Shown one piece after another: positions 43,271 to 53,266 of a stretch of 64,000 nucleotides of DNA; position 1 is the stretch's first letter; every line of letters begins with the position of its first letter. The DNA comes from DAISKN01 sp963716925 (GTDB lineage: Bacteria > Acidobacteriota > Vicinamibacteria > Marinacidobacterales > SMYC01): positions 1 to 64,000 of the forward strand of contig CAVQUX010000035.1 of NCBI GenBank assembly GCA_963716925.1, read 5' to 3'. The translations under genes were made by a program, and so were the position numbers. The notes under the pieces are model-generated. The model was not told the origin of the DNA and searched no databases. It saw only the letters and a list, made by a program, of their open reading frames with translations.

Positions 43271-43852
43271 CTAAGGGGCGGGAGGGGACGGCTCGCGGAG
43301 CCGGATGAGTCGGTTGGCGACGAGCGGATAGAGGAGACGGCAGGTATGGTACTCGGAGAGGCCGGAGTCGAGAGCGATCTGCTTGACGCTCCGCTCCCCG
43401 TCGATCTTCGCCAGCACCATCCACTCGCTGGTGTTCAGCGTCACCTGTTTTCCCGTTTGGCCCTCTTCGGGTATCACGAACTCGGGCACGAGGTTGGTGT
43501 CGGGAATCTGCTCCTGCAGGAGCTCCCGCTCGTCGCTGCGCCGGGCGCCTTCGAGGAGCAGGATCGTGGTGTGCTGTCGTACCGATTTCTTCGAGCTCGT
43601 CTCGCCGGGAACGAACGCGAAGCTGCCTTCCACCCGGCTCATCAGTTCGAAAAACGCCTCCTCGCCGTCGCGCGGCCCGAGCTCCGCGTGAATCACGGCG
43701 CCGCCGTCGAAGAAAATCGAGCCCCGGGAATCGGCGAACAAGAGCTCCAGTTTTCCCGTCTTCGCGTGTCCGCACAGGAACTGCACCACGTCGGGGACGG
43801 AGAACTGCCGGATCGAGCCCTGGAGCTCGACGTTCCGATCGGAAGAGGACAT
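43271..43852 (-). CDS. DUF4388-domain (PATAN) protein
   Basis: A 193-residue protein. Residues 8-90 form a DUF4388 domain: LQGSIRQFSVPDVVQFLCGH, KTGKLELLFADSRGSIFF, IHAELGPRDGEEAFFELM and EGSFAFVPGE. Such domains occur in gliding, signalling and cyclic-nucleotide proteins and probably bind other proteins. A second, winged-helix-like part follows: TLNTSEWMVLAKIDGERSVK, ALDSGLSEYHTCRLLYPLV. It may couple a signal to transcription or to a partner (inference). It is first in the same-strand run with hemE and hemY, and divergent from the TPR gene at 43955. Confidence 0.8.
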   Translation of the reverse strand: MSSSDRNVELQGSIRQFSVPDVVQFLCGHAKTGKLELLFADSRGSIFFDGGAVIHAELGPRDGEEAFFELMSRVEGSFAFVPGETSSKKSVRQHTTILLLEGARRSDERELLQEQIPDTNLVPEFVIPEEGQTGKQVTLNTSEWMVLAKIDGERSVKQIALDSGLSEYHTCRLLYPLVANRLIRLREPSPPAP

Positions 43853-43927
43853 GGGGGCAAACTATCACACCAAATTTCCGGGCGCCAAAGCGGCTCGCTG
43901 GACGATCACAGTCGACTCGACGTGGTC

Positions 43928-43933
43928 TATAAT
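43928..43933 (+). promoter_or_regulatory. Predicted -10 element upstream of the TPR-TonB genes
   Basis: A perfect TATAAT on the plus strand, with no convincing -35. It lies 21 bases before the ATG at 43955, which is served by GAGGAG at 43942-43947. It probably drives both the TPR protein and the receptor gene 15 bases further on. Confidence 0.5.
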
Positions 43934-43954
43934 GCGGATTCGAGGAGACATCGC

Positions 43955-44863
43955 ATGTTCAAGAGGTGCACAGCTTTCGCAGCCGCGTTCCTGCTCGCCT
44001 CGACCGCGTCGATGGCGCAGATGGGGACCGGCCGGGTCACGGGAACGATCAAGGATCCCCAGGGCAAGCCGATCGTGGGTGCGAAAATCACGGCCACGAA
44101 CCCCGAGAGCGACCGCGCGATCGAGGGAACGACGGACAAGGACGGCAAGTGGGCACTGCTCGGGTTCCGATCCGGAAATTACGAGTTCACGTTCACCGCC
44201 GATGGGTATCAGCCGCAGGCCTATACGAACGCCGTCAAGCAGATGAACCGCAATCCCGCGATGGACGTGATCCTCCAGCCTCTGGCGATGGGCCAGAGCG
44301 CGGGCGGCGCCGGAGGCAAGCTCCACGAGGCGAACCAGCTTCTGGAACAGAAGAAGTATCCCGAGGCCATCGCGATGTACGAGGAGATCCTCGCCGCCGA
44401 GCCGACGGTCTATCAGATTTACTACAACATCGGGACCGCGCAGCGGGAGATGGGCGAGATCGACAAGGCCGCGGCCTCGTTCCAGAAGGTCCTGGACCAG
44501 GAGGCGAACAATACCTCGGCGCTGATCGCGATGGGCGACGTCCTCGTCCTCCAGAAGAAGCTCGACGAGGCGGTGACCTATTTCGAGAAGGCCATCGGGC
44601 AGACGACCGACGAGGTCATTCCCTTCAACGTGGCGGAGATTTATTTCAGCCAGGGGAACAACGCCAAGGCCCTGGAGTACTACCAGACGGCGTCGACCCG
44701 CAAGCCCGATTGGCCGGAGCCCTACCTCAAGATTGGCTTCGTCCATATGAACGCCGGGGACCTGGACGCGGCCGCGGCGAGCTTCCATAAGGTCGTGGAG
44801 GTGGCTCCCGACAGTCCTCAGGCCCAGGCGGCGCAGCAGGTCCTGACAACGCTGAAGAAGTAG
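43955..44863 (+). CDS. Exported protein with carboxypeptidase-regulatory domain and TPRs
   Basis: About 302 residues. A signal (FKRCTAFAAAFLLASTASMAQ), a carboxypeptidase-regulatory-like beta sandwich (residues 25-110: GRVTGTIKDPQGKPIVGAKI, GKWALLGFRSGNYEFTF) and then five or so TPRs (residues 130-300: PEAIAMYEEILAAEPTVYQI, DKAAASFQKVLDQEANNTSA and ALEYYQTASTRKPDWPEPYL). Its GAGGAG is at 43942-43947, seven bases before the ATG. The start codon sits inside a longer same-frame region with no other good start. It precedes a TonB-dependent receptor-like gene with the same type of N-terminal domain by 15 bases, so they probably act together in the periplasm or outer membrane. Ligand unknown. Confidence 0.83.
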   Translation: MFKRCTAFAAAFLLASTASMAQMGTGRVTGTIKDPQGKPIVGAKITATNPESDRAIEGTTDKDGKWALLGFRSGNYEFTFTADGYQPQAYTNAVKQMNRNPAMDVILQPLAMGQSAGGAGGKLHEANQLLEQKKYPEAIAMYEEILAAEPTVYQIYYNIGTAQREMGEIDKAAASFQKVLDQEANNTSALIAMGDVLVLQKKLDEAVTYFEKAIGQTTDEVIPFNVAEIYFSQGNNAKALEYYQTASTRKPDWPEPYLKIGFVHMNAGDLDAAAASFHKVVEVAPDSPQAQAAQQVLTTLKK

Positions 44864-44878
44864 CCTCGGATCCGCGAG

Positions 44879-47719
44879 GTGGAGATCCTCGGCCTCGCTA
44901 TCGCGCTGGCCGCGAGTCTCGCTTCGGCCCAGGACACCGGAAGCATCGGCGGCGTCGTGACCGATGCCACCGGAGCCGTTCTCGCGGACTGCGTCGTAGA
45001 AGTCGCGAGCGAGAGCGGCGGCCTCTCCCGGAGACAGCGCACCGGCGGGCGCGGCGGCTATCGCTTCTCCGGTCTTCCCGTCGGCAGCTACAGCTTACGA
45101 TTCGACCTCGCGGGCTTCGACTCCGCGGAGCGGACGGGCGTCCGGGTCGAGGCGGGCGCTCACGTCGACCTCGGGGTGACGCTTCAGGTCCGGGGCCTCG
45201 CGGTTTTCACCGGAGTCGGCCCCATGGATCGAAAACGATCGGGCCTCGCCGGGAGCGTCGAGCCGTCGACTCTCCAGGGTGTGCCCACCGGCCGGAGCCT
45301 CTGGTCCGTTCTCGAGCTCTCGCCCGGTCTCGTCACTGACCGCTTCGACGTGGGCGGCTCCGAGAGCGGACAGCAATCGACGTTCTCCGCGGCGGGGACT
45401 TCCCCTACCCAGAACCAGTACTACCTGAACGGGGTCAACGTCACCGATCCCGCCGTACTCGGGGCATCCGCGAGCTACTACGCTTATGACTCGTTCGCGG
45501 AAGTCCAGGTCACGACCGCCGGCCATGACGCGGAGATGCAGACACCGGGCGTCGTCCTCAATATCGTGCTCGAGGGCGGCGGCAACCCGATCGAGGGAGG
45601 CGCGTCGTTCTACTTCGAGAACGAGAGCCTCCAGAGCGACAACCTCGATGACCGCCTGCGGGCGCACGGCGTTTCTCCGTCGAACCCGCTCGAGTCGTAC
45701 TACGACGTGAGTGCGGAGCTGGGGGGGCCTGTCGTGCGCGATCGCGCTTTCTTCTATGCGAGCTACGAGCGGCAGAGGATCGCGCCCTTCGCCATCGGCT
45801 TCTTCCTCCCGGGAGGCGAGCCCGGAGTCGACCGCACGGACCTCTCGACCGTCATCGCCCGCACTTCCCTCTCGCTCGGATCCCGCGGAAGCCTCGGATT
45901 TCTCTTCTTCCGGAACCGGAAGCTTCGTCCCTACCGCGACGCCTCAAGGTTCCGGCCGACTCCGGAGACGGCGCTCCACCAGGACTCCACCACGGACGTG
46001 ATTCAGGGCCTCTATTCGCGCCTCTTCGGCGAGAAGACTCTTCTCGACGCGCGCTTCAGCGTCGTAGACCTCGACTTTCCCCTTGGAGAAGCTCCCGATC
46101 TGCAGGACGACGCCTACTCCCGGATCGAGCTCGCGAACGGCGTCAGGAGCGTAGGTCCAGGCTCCGACGAGCTCTTCTCCCGGAACCGGCTCCAGGCGAA
46201 CGCCGCCCTCTTCCTCTTCGCCGACGACTGGCTGTCCGGCTCGCACGACGTGAAGCTCGGATGGGAGGGAGGCTGGAATCGGGCGCGCACCGGCTATGAC
46301 CTCACGGGGGCGATTCTCTACCGGGATTTCTTCGGGGCGCCGATTCAGGTCGAGGTCTATAGCGAGCCCTTGACCACGGTGAACGACGCTTCCAGCCAGG
46401 GCTTCTTCGTCAAGGACAGCTACGTTCGCGGAAGAATGGTTCTCAATCTCGGCGCCCGCTTCGACCGTTGGACCGCGGGTTATCCCGATCAGTCCCGCCC
46501 CCCCGGCCCGTGGGAGGACTTCTTCCGGGCCCAGGGTGTTCCGCAGTCGACGGTGGGTGAGAGCAGCTTGGTATCGTTTCCTTCCGTCGCTCCCCGACTG
46601 GGTTTCACCTACGGATTGACCTCGGACGGGAGGACGCTTCTCCGCGGAAGCTACAGCCGCTTCTTTCATCAGATCGGCACCGACCTCGTTTCCTCCCAGA
46701 ACCCGAATGGGCGCGCCGCTGCGCTCTTTCGATTCGCGGACGGGAACGGCAACCGCGTCCTCGATCCGGGAGAGATCGATCTCGACGCGCCCATCGCCGT
46801 GGGCCTTCCGGCACGGAACGAGATCGACCCCGGAATCGCGCAGCCGCGGACAGACGAGATCTCCGTGGGGCTCGAGCGCGAATTCGGCTCGGACCTGGCA
46901 CTCACGGCGACGCTCCTCTATCGAAAGGACCGAAGGCTCATCGACGACGTGAACGTCGGAGTTCCCGCGAGCGCCTATCGGGAAGCGGAGGCCCTCGATC
47001 CCGGGCGCGATCTCGCGGTGGGAACCGCCGACGACGGTGTCCTCCCCGTCTTCAATCAGGCCCGGGAGACGCTAGGCGAGGATCGTTTCGAGCTCACGAA
47101 CCCCGAGGGACTCGAGTCGCGTTACCGCGGCATCGTGATCGAAGCCGACAAGCGAGCGCGGCGGTGGCAGGTCCGGGGGTCGCTATCCCTGAGCGAATCG
47201 GAAGGGTACCTGCCCGGGCCGGGCCTCGAGTCACAGGTGGGGGCACCCGCGGCGTCGCCGCTCTTCAACGACCCGAACAGCTTGACGAACGCAAGGGGAC
47301 GCACGTTCTGGGACCGGCCTCGGATCCTTCGCCTCTCGGGATTCTACGAATGGAAGTGGAGGATGAGGTTCGCCGCGGCCTACCGCTATCAGACAGGGCA
47401 GCCGATGTACCGATCGATTCTGGTGAGCGGGACCCTCGAAGGCGTGCCTCTCGCCCAGGGACCGATCGAGATCCTCGCCGAGCCCCAGGGCGCCGCCCTG
47501 AAGCCCCCGGTGCATCTGCTCGACGTGCGCGCGGAGAAGGGGTTCTCCCTGGGAGGCGCCGGCAGACTCGACCTGGTCTTCGATCTCTTCAACAGCCTCA
47601 ACGCGAACACCGCGACGGAGATCGCTTCGAGGCGAGGAGCTTTCGGGGCCATCCTGGAAGTGCTCCCTCCTCGCGTAGCCCGAATCGGCGTGCGCTACCG
47701 ATTCGGGTCGAGCCCCTGA
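44879..47719 (+). CDS. TonB-dependent receptor-like (Oar-type) outer membrane protein
   Basis: A 946-residue protein that begins with a GTG (44879-44881). A short signal (GLAIALAASLASAQ) is followed by a carboxypeptidase-regulatory domain (GSIGGVVTDATGAVLADCVV, residues 21-95), a plug-like segment with PTGRSLWSVLELSPGL and QNQYYLNGVNVTDPAVLG, and a C-terminal beta-barrel ending in RIGVRYRFGSSP. The final aromatic residue pattern matches outer-membrane insertion, and there is no evident TonB box. This Oar-like layout is typical of Acidobacteria, where such proteins may import large or protein-derived compounds. It is probably cotranscribed with the TPR protein upstream. Confidence 0.82.
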   Translation: MEILGLAIALAASLASAQDTGSIGGVVTDATGAVLADCVVEVASESGGLSRRQRTGGRGGYRFSGLPVGSYSLRFDLAGFDSAERTGVRVEAGAHVDLGVTLQVRGLAVFTGVGPMDRKRSGLAGSVEPSTLQGVPTGRSLWSVLELSPGLVTDRFDVGGSESGQQSTFSAAGTSPTQNQYYLNGVNVTDPAVLGASASYYAYDSFAEVQVTTAGHDAEMQTPGVVLNIVLEGGGNPIEGGASFYFENESLQSDNLDDRLRAHGVSPSNPLESYYDVSAELGGPVVRDRAFFYASYERQRIAPFAIGFFLPGGEPGVDRTDLSTVIARTSLSLGSRGSLGFLFFRNRKLRPYRDASRFRPTPETALHQDSTTDVIQGLYSRLFGEKTLLDARFSVVDLDFPLGEAPDLQDDAYSRIELANGVRSVGPGSDELFSRNRLQANAALFLFADDWLSGSHDVKLGWEGGWNRARTGYDLTGAILYRDFFGAPIQVEVYSEPLTTVNDASSQGFFVKDSYVRGRMVLNLGARFDRWTAGYPDQSRPPGPWEDFFRAQGVPQSTVGESSLVSFPSVAPRLGFTYGLTSDGRTLLRGSYSRFFHQIGTDLVSSQNPNGRAAALFRFADGNGNRVLDPGEIDLDAPIAVGLPARNEIDPGIAQPRTDEISVGLEREFGSDLALTATLLYRKDRRLIDDVNVGVPASAYREAEALDPGRDLAVGTADDGVLPVFNQARETLGEDRFELTNPEGLESRYRGIVIEADKRARRWQVRGSLSLSESEGYLPGPGLESQVGAPAASPLFNDPNSLTNARGRTFWDRPRILRLSGFYEWKWRMRFAAAYRYQTGQPMYRSILVSGTLEGVPLAQGPIEILAEPQGAALKPPVHLLDVRAEKGFSLGGAGRLDLVFDLFNSLNANTATEIASRRGAFGAILEVLPPRVARIGVRYRFGSSP

Positions 47720-47979
47720 CTCGGTTGAGGCTCCATTGAGGCCGGCGCTCGAGAGCCCGGCGGAGATCCCTAGCCCCGCCGTCTGGAATCTGGAACAGGC
47801 AGGAGAGCTTCACGAAGACCCGCCAGGCGTCCTACCTGAGGTCGTCCGCCACCGTGAGCCGCGGCCCTCGCGCGCCGAAGCGTAGCAAATCGAAGTGAAG
47901 GTTCTTTCCGGTCACGGAAGTGGGCCCAGGGAACGAGTTCGCGTAGAATGTCGCGAGCGTTCTCGAAGAGGAGGCCTCC
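47720..47979. other. Intergenic region before the subtilase gene
   Basis: 260 bases with no gene on either strand that I can support. The last 15 bases hold AGGAGG (47969-47974), the ribosome site of the subtilase. No clear terminator for the receptor gene or promoter for the protease was found. Confidence 0.4.
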
Positions 47980-49161
47980 TTGACAAGAAAGAGAATCGCG
48001 ATCGCAGCCGCGTCCTGGCTCTGGATCGGGGCTCCGGCCGGCGCCCAGATCGACGAGTCGGAGCGCCCCATTCCGGATCGATACATCGTTGTGCTCCGGC
48101 CGGAGGCGGCCGAGACCGCACAAGCCAGGGGCGAAGCCGTTTCCCGGGTGGCGGTGGAGCTCGCGTCTCGCCACCGCGGGATCGTTCTTCGCGTCTACCG
48201 GCGCGCGGTGCAGGGTTTTTCGGTTCGGATGTCGCGGCGTGACGCGCTCGCGCTCTCCCGAGATCCGAAGGTCGCGTTCGTCGAACAGGACGGCGTCGTC
48301 CAGTTGCCCGCCGACGTTCACGCGACCGCTCCCGCCGCGTCCTGGGGGCTCGATCGCATCGATCAGCGCGACCTCCCTCTGGATGGGAGCTTCAGCTCGA
48401 GCGCGACCGGAGGCGGTGTCAATGTCTATGTGATCGACACCGGGATTCGGAGCTCCCACGTGGAGTTCGGAGGCCGCGCGCTCGCCGGGTTCACCGCCAT
48501 CGACGACGGACGCGGCACTACGGATTGCAACGGCCATGGGACACACGTCGCGGGGACAATCGGCGGAAACACGTTCGGAGTAGCCCGCGAGGTCACCCTC
48601 TTCGCCGTCAGGGTCCTGAACTGCCGGGGTTCCGGCACCAAGTCTGGCGTGATCGGTGGCATCGAATGGGTGACCGAGAACCACGTGAAGCCCGCCGTAG
48701 CCAACATGAGCCTCGGCGGAACTCGCTCGCGGGCGATCGACCGGGCGGTCGAAAGTTCCATGGAGGTCGGCGTGACCTACGCCGTCGCAGCCGGCAACGA
48801 GAACGCCAACGCCTGTTTCTTCTCGCCCGCGAACACCGACGCGATTACCGTGGGAGCCAGCGACATTCAAGACCAGCGTGCGTCCTTCTCCAACAAAGGG
48901 CGCTGCGTCGACGTTTTCGCTCCCGGGGTGTCGATTACGTCCGCCTGGGCAGTCAGCGATACCGCCACCAACACGATCAGCGGGACGTCGATGGCCTCCC
49001 CCCACGCCGCCGGTGTGGCTGCGCTCTACCTCGACGAGAATCCTGACGCCGCTCCCGAAGAGGTCATGACGGCGATTCTGCAAGGTGCGACTTCCGGCCG
49101 GCTGAGTGGAGTGGGGTTCGGGTCGCCGAACCTTCTGCTCTTCTCGGGCCCTTTACCGTGA
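47980..49161 (+). CDS. Secreted subtilisin-like serine protease (proteinase K-like, peptidase S8)
   Basis: A 393-residue preproprotease. It begins with a TTG (47980-47982) that AGGAGG at 47969-47974 places at an ideal five-base distance; no ATG is available nearby. Signal residues 1-23 (IAIAAASWLWIGAPAGAQ), an inhibitor-I9-like propeptide (DRYIVVLRPEAAETAQ to VAFVEQDGVVQLPAD), then the catalytic domain. The triad is Asp in VYVIDTGIRSSHVE, His in CNGHGTHVAGTIGG and Ser in SGTSMASPHAAGVA; the oxyanion Asn lies in AVAAGNENANACF. The subgroup resembles proteinase K and aqualysin. It should be secreted and cleave extracellular proteins. The C-terminal tail is short, with no extra domain. Confidence 0.92.
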   Translation: MTRKRIAIAAASWLWIGAPAGAQIDESERPIPDRYIVVLRPEAAETAQARGEAVSRVAVELASRHRGIVLRVYRRAVQGFSVRMSRRDALALSRDPKVAFVEQDGVVQLPADVHATAPAASWGLDRIDQRDLPLDGSFSSSATGGGVNVYVIDTGIRSSHVEFGGRALAGFTAIDDGRGTTDCNGHGTHVAGTIGGNTFGVAREVTLFAVRVLNCRGSGTKSGVIGGIEWVTENHVKPAVANMSLGGTRSRAIDRAVESSMEVGVTYAVAAGNENANACFFSPANTDAITVGASDIQDQRASFSNKGRCVDVFAPGVSITSAWAVSDTATNTISGTSMASPHAAGVAALYLDENPDAAPEEVMTAILQGATSGRLSGVGFGSPNLLLFSGPLP

Positions 49162-49216
49162 TTGCTCCGCCGAACTGGCGGGAGCTATTCGCCCCTTTGC
49201 GCCTCTGCGTTCGCCT

Positions 49217-49636
49217 TCATGACGCCGAAAGGAACTTCTCGAAAATTCCCCGCAGCTCGGCGTCGATCTCGACCGGCCTCAACGTGTCGAGATCCACGAG
49301 GACCGTCGTGATCTCGGCGTGGAACGTGAGCTCGCCGTCGCGCTTCCTCCGGATGTCGTAGGCGATGACGAGAGAGGAGCGGCCGATCTTCCGGACGGTG
49401 AGCTCCACCACGGCGACGTCCCCATAGGAAAGAGACGCCTTGAACTCGCTGGTGATGGCCACCGTCGGGAAGCCGAGCCTCTTCTCCTTGACCAGCGTCG
49501 GGTAGGAGATGGGAGCCGCGGTATCGAAGAAGTCCTCGAACGCTCCGTGGCAGAGGTGGAAGAACTGCGGGTAGTAGACGATCCCCGCGCCGTCGACGTC
49601 GTCGAAACGGATCTTCTGGATGCTGGTGAAAGCCAA
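49217..49636 (-). CDS. Acyl-CoA thioesterase, 4-hydroxybenzoyl-CoA thioesterase (hotdog) family
   Basis: A 139-residue hotdog-fold thioesterase. The N-terminal KIRFDDVDGAGIVYYPQFFH contains the catalytic Asp and the motif D-x-x-G-x-V-Y-[YF] of the YbgC/4-HBT group. ISYPTLVKEKRLGFP, ASLSYGDVAVVELTVRKIG and RPVEIDAELRGIF follow in the standard order. It would hydrolyse short or aromatic acyl-CoAs in the cytoplasm; the exact acyl group cannot be told. It ends the minus-strand group that includes the GWxTD protein two bases upstream. Confidence 0.88.
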   Translation of the reverse strand: MAFTSIQKIRFDDVDGAGIVYYPQFFHLCHGAFEDFFDTAAPISYPTLVKEKRLGFPTVAITSEFKASLSYGDVAVVELTVRKIGRSSLVIAYDIRRKRDGELTFHAEITTVLVDLDTLRPVEIDAELRGIFEKFLSAS

Positions 49637-49638
49637 GG

Positions 49639-51732
49639 TCAGGGCTTCGGTTTGTCCGGACTTCCACCGAGCAGCTGGATCCTCTCCTTGACTTCTGGCT
49701 GCTCGGGGTCGAGCTCGAGCGAGCGCTCGAAGGCCTCGCGCGCCTGGTCGTTGTGGCCGAGCTTCTGGTGGCAGTCACCCGAGGTGTTGAGAAGGAGCGT
49801 GTCGGGCGGGCGGATCTGGCGGGCGTGATCGAGATAAGCGACGGCGTCCTGGCACTGGTCCTTGATGTAGAGCGCGTAGCCGAGGACCGAGACGACCTCG
49901 TACTGATTCGGGAAACCGGCTTCGAGAGGCCGCAGGAGCCCGAGCGCGTCGTCGGCCCTCTTCTCTCGCAGGTAGGCATTGGCCAGCTTCCACTTCGCCT
50001 CGGGAAGATTGGTGCCGCTCGCGGCCACCGCGCGCTCGAGATCGGCCCGGGCCTCTTCGTAGCGCCCGAGGTTCCAGAGCTGTTCTCCACGTACCAGGTT
50101 TATGAGCCCGGGGTAGCGGGTATTGAAGCCGCGGCGGTAGATGAATCCCGGACGGGTGGCGACGGAGCGCGGGGAAACCGTGATCGGCACGGACCTCTGC
50201 GACAGCTCGGCGCCTTCGGGCGAGAGGAGCCGGGCCCGGATCTCGTAGTTTCCCCCGACCATGTCCTCGAGCATCATGTGATCGAAAACCATTCCGTGAG
50301 GGCCCACCGGGCTCTCGACTTTCTTGACCACTTCGGACCCGTTCGCGAGCTCGAAAACCACCCGGTGGGCGGACGACGCCCCGAAGGCCTGAGTGACGAG
50401 GTGGATGGTATCCCCGATCACGAAGATGTTGTCCGTCGCCGGCTGGAATCGCATCGACCCCACCTGGAACGTGCGGATCTCTCCGTCGGCCACGTCGCCC
50501 ATGGTGCTATTCGACTCGAACGCCGGGATGAGGTCGATGAGGACCGGAGCCGCAGGATCGGGCACGGGAATCGAGATCTCTTTCTCCGCCACGGTGTACT
50601 GGTGAATGACGCGGTTCCTGAGGATGACGGAGATGTTGTAGTCGCCGGGCACCAGCGGGAAGTTGTCCTGATAGGCGAAGGGCGATGCGCGGATCTGCTG
50701 CACCTGGCTCGGCGTGATCTCCAGATAGACCTCTTTGTCGTTCGCGACGATGAGCGTCCCCTCGCGGGTGCGCACCTCGACGGTCACGTCGAGCGTGGTG
50801 TAGAACTTCGACTGCTTCTCGTCGGTCTCCATGCTGAAGTTCTGGGGATCGATCTCGATGCTGTAGTGGACCAGAGGGGTCCCCGAAGCCTCGGCGACGA
50901 CGGCGAAGCTCGACCGCGAAGGGACGAAGTTGAACGAGTAGTCCGCGGACACCCGGTTTCCGTAGCGCAGCCAGGCGTCGGCGTAGTCGGTTCGAATCGC
51001 TCGCTTGGGAGAGTCCTCGATGCGGGCGAGCATGATGTCCGTCCCGAGAGCGGGCCTGCCGCCGACGTAGTCCGGGGGCTCGCTGGTATCGAACGAGAGC
51101 GAGGCCTGCGCGAGCTCCGGGGAAATCTGTCGCAGCGTTTGAATCGCCTCGGTGTTCTCGCCCGACTGGAGGTTCACGCTCGCGGTGAGCAGCGCCTGGG
51201 GGCCGTCGATGAGCGGATGGTAGATCTTGTACTCCCCGAAGTCGTTCTTCTTGAAGAACAGCAGGTAGAAGAACGACGGAAGTCCGAGCCTCGGCTCCCC
51301 CTGGTAGAACCAGAGCTCGGAGGACACGACCTCGGCATAGCCGTCAAACCGCTGCGTTTCCCGGGGCTCGCCCAGCAGGATGTAGTAGCGCCCCCGGTCG
51401 GTCCTCCAGCCCTCGCGGAACGTCTCCCGCCCGAGGAAGGTGTTCGCGTGATCGATGCGGCGATAGTGCTCGTCCTTGTACTCGTTCGCGGGAGTCGCCG
51501 GGTTCGGATCGCGCTTGCGCCAGAACGCCTCGATGAAGCGGGCTCGCTCCTCGACGGTGTTGAGCGAGAGGAAGACGTCTTTCTCGCGATCGGTGATGAT
51601 GTAGACCACGTCGCGCTCGAGCCAGTTGCGGTGCTCCTCGGTGAGCTTCTTCACCCGATCGTCCGCCCCCGCGGAAACGGGCAGGGTCAGCGCGGCAGCG
51701 AGCAATGCAGAAAGCATCATCGTGGGTCGCAT
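49639..51732 (-). CDS. GWxTD-domain protein with C-terminal TPRs
   Basis: A 697-residue exported protein. The signal ends at VSAGADD (residue 24). The GWxTD domain (about residues 30-180) has NWLERDVVYIITDREKDVFL, RFIEAFWRKRDPNPATPANE and the name-giving REGWRTDRGRYYILLGEP. A long beta-rich middle part (residues 190-530) has immunoglobulin-like strands. The C-terminal TPRs (residues 545-690) include EARADLERAVAASGTNLPEA and AVAYLDHARQIRPPDT. GWxTD proteins are largely confined to Acidobacteria and close relatives and their function is unknown. It sits between the thioesterase and the sigma-54 regulator on the same strand, so it could be tied to the signalling pair (inference). Confidence 0.85.
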   Translation of the reverse strand: MRPTMMLSALLAAALTLPVSAGADDRVKKLTEEHRNWLERDVVYIITDREKDVFLSLNTVEERARFIEAFWRKRDPNPATPANEYKDEHYRRIDHANTFLGRETFREGWRTDRGRYYILLGEPRETQRFDGYAEVVSSELWFYQGEPRLGLPSFFYLLFFKKNDFGEYKIYHPLIDGPQALLTASVNLQSGENTEAIQTLRQISPELAQASLSFDTSEPPDYVGGRPALGTDIMLARIEDSPKRAIRTDYADAWLRYGNRVSADYSFNFVPSRSSFAVVAEASGTPLVHYSIEIDPQNFSMETDEKQSKFYTTLDVTVEVRTREGTLIVANDKEVYLEITPSQVQQIRASPFAYQDNFPLVPGDYNISVILRNRVIHQYTVAEKEISIPVPDPAAPVLIDLIPAFESNSTMGDVADGEIRTFQVGSMRFQPATDNIFVIGDTIHLVTQAFGASSAHRVVFELANGSEVVKKVESPVGPHGMVFDHMMLEDMVGGNYEIRARLLSPEGAELSQRSVPITVSPRSVATRPGFIYRRGFNTRYPGLINLVRGEQLWNLGRYEEARADLERAVAASGTNLPEAKWKLANAYLREKRADDALGLLRPLEAGFPNQYEVVSVLGYALYIKDQCQDAVAYLDHARQIRPPDTLLLNTSGDCHQKLGHNDQAREAFERSLELDPEQPEVKERIQLLGGSPDKPKP

Positions 51733-51742
51733 TGCGGGAATT

Positions 51743-53146
<1,404 letters not shown>

Positions 53147-53266
53147 TCGCGATTCCCATCTTCGCTCGGCCCGGGACGTCGTCCAAACCGTGCTCGAAAC
53201 CGCCATCGCTTGGGGTCCTCTTCCCGATCGATAAACTCGTCAACCCGTTGGTTCTTTCCTCGGAGC

